Assembly (NCBI GenBank): GCA_963764525.1 | Contig: CAVXTC010000029.1 | Coordinates: forward strand, 62,001 to 126,000 | Direction: 5' to 3' | DNA: 64,000 nucleotides | From: DATDIC01 sp963764525 | Lineage (GTDB): Bacteria; Pseudomonadota; Alphaproteobacteria; Acetobacterales; Acetobacteraceae | The notes under the pieces: generated by a model | Told to the model about the DNA's origin: nothing | The model's input: only the letters and a program-made list of their open reading frames with translations | Database searches by the model: none | Made by a program: the position numbers and the translations under genes | Shown here: piece after piece, positions 63,247-64,000 of the stretch | How the letters are laid out: each line of letters opens with the position of its first letter | Position numbering within the stretch: position 1 is the stretch's first letter

Positions 63247-63378
63247 CGGATTGCGTTCGTTCCTGACCCTAGGACGCGACCACACCGCTGGCAACCGGGC
63301 CGCCGGTGATCGGGGTATCTTGCCGTGGCCGAAACTATGGTTAAAGAGAGCGTCGGACCGTTACAGGAGACACACGTC

Positions 63379-64000
63379 ATGAACAGATCGTCCGCCCGTG
63401 GCCTCAGCCTGCTGGCCGGTCTGGCGGCAGCGCTGGCGCTGACCGGCCCGGCCAGTGCCCAGGCACCCGCCTCGGGCTCGGCCACGCTGGACGCGGTGCG
63501 CAGCCGCGGCCAGCTCGCCTGCGGCGTCAGCGGCGACGTTCCCAGCTTCTCGCTGCCGGACAGCCAGGGCGTGATGCGCGGCATCGACGCAGATTATTGC
63601 CGCGCCATCGCCGCCGCGGTGCTCGGTGATGAGAACAAGGTCAAATACGTTCCGCTGACCACGCAGAACCGGTTCACCGCCCTGCAATCGGGCGGTGTCG
63701 ATGTGCTGGTGCGCGAAACCACCTGGACGCTCGGGCGGGAAGCCAGCCTGGGGCTCGAATTCACCGGCATCAACTTCTATGACGGCACCGGCTTCATGGT
63801 GAAGAAATCGGCCGGCATCACCGCGGCCAAACAGCTTGACGGCGCGACGATCTGCGTGCAGCCAGGCACCAGCACGGAGCTCGCGATCGCCGACTATTTC
63901 CGTGGCAACAACATGAAATTCACCCCGATCGAGATCGCCGACCTGCAACAGATCCAGCAAGCCTTCTTCTCCGGTCGTTGCGACGTCTATTCGACCGACA
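63379..64000 (+). CDS. aapJ: general L-amino-acid ABC transporter binding protein (AapJ-like), 3' end outside the window
   Basis: The first 207 residues of a periplasmic binding protein. A signal peptide (LSLLAGLAAALALTGPASAQ) is followed by TLDAVRSRGQLACGVSGDVP, GIDADYCRAIAAAVLGDENK and YVPLTTQNRFTALQSGGVDV, then DVLVRETTWTLGREASLGLE and FYDGTGFMVKKSAGI, all characteristic of the AapJ/BztA group. It binds several amino acids in the family. Start at 63379 after ACAGGAGACACACGTC; divergent from the ThDP-enzyme gene. The stop lies beyond 64000. Confidence 0.92.
   Translation, partial: MNRSSARGLSLLAGLAAALALTGPASAQAPASGSATLDAVRSRGQLACGVSGDVPSFSLPDSQGVMRGIDADYCRAIAAAVLGDENKVKYVPLTTQNRFTALQSGGVDVLVRETTWTLGREASLGLEFTGINFYDGTGFMVKKSAGITAAKQLDGATICVQPGTSTELAIADYFRGNNMKFTPIEIADLQQIQQAFFSGRCDVYSTD

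Noticed and set aside
1..64000. tRNA, rRNA or riboswitch
   Set aside because: No cloverleaf-type TTCGA arm with paired acceptor ends and no rRNA-like stretch was seen by eye; a covariance search would be needed to exclude them.

Overview
The window is high-G+C, gene-dense proteobacterial chromosome. The best guess is an alphaproteobacterium of the Rhodospirillales, probably Acetobacteraceae. This rests on the fused ispDF gene, the zapE/mdh pairing, a compact atpHAGDC operon, an acpXL-type cluster for very-long-chain acylation of lipid A, and many carbohydrate and amino-acid ABC transporters. It is an inference from gene content. No rRNA, tRNA, CRISPR array or complete insertion sequence was seen.

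Layout. 1-4039: mdh (broken), remains of an amino-acid ABC transporter, and zapE. 4126-8699: a 2-oxoglutarate oxygenase, a GYD-domain protein and a very large cyclase/ATPase/TPR regulator. 8721-9445: a frameshifted GxxExxY gene between 33-bp inverted repeats, themselves inside a pair of ~42-bp direct repeats. 9670-11209: ispDF and a small lipoprotein. 11367-16572: six tightly packed genes in the order of the acpXL-fabZXL-fabF2XL-fabF1XL-adh2XL-lpxXL cluster. 16688-23513: small metabolic and hypothetical genes, a MaoC-like pair and a manganese catalase. 23541-24176: a ccdAB-like toxin-antitoxin module with its own promoter. 24177-24987: repeats without a gene. 25420-30581: small membrane proteins, a phosphatase remnant, a large sulfatase and a DUF4336 protein. 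30689-41809: glycosyltransferase, lipid-type enzymes, oxidoreductases, an MFS carrier, a TetR gene followed by a glutathione-transferase stub and a CmcJ-like gene, and a methyltransferase. 42005-45751: three unusual genes that look like an effector locus (a helical acidic protein, a TIKI/ChaN-like protein with ankyrin repeats, and an HEXXH metallopeptidase). 46073-50961: the F1 ATP synthase operon. 51142-53163: accessory enzymes. 53298-63246: a catabolic and transport operon on the minus strand. 63379-64000: the start of an AapJ-type amino-acid binding protein.

How the genes work together. The 11.4-16.6 kb block would build a long acyl chain on a dedicated carrier protein and transfer it to lipid A. 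The 53.3-63.2 kb block combines uptake of a sugar or sugar-acid (ATPase, two permeases, two tandem binding proteins) with an enolase-superfamily dehydratase, a 2-hydroxyacid dehydrogenase and a ThDP enzyme. The ATP synthase genes are in the usual order.

Quality warning. Many reading frames are broken. Six genes (fabF2XL, atpD, atpH, a lipase, a cupin, one binding protein) are each exactly one base too long and read normally once one base is dropped. Because atpD and atpH are among them, many of these frameshifts are probably consensus errors. The transporter debris at 0.9-2.9 kb looks like true decay, since both of its ends are also missing.
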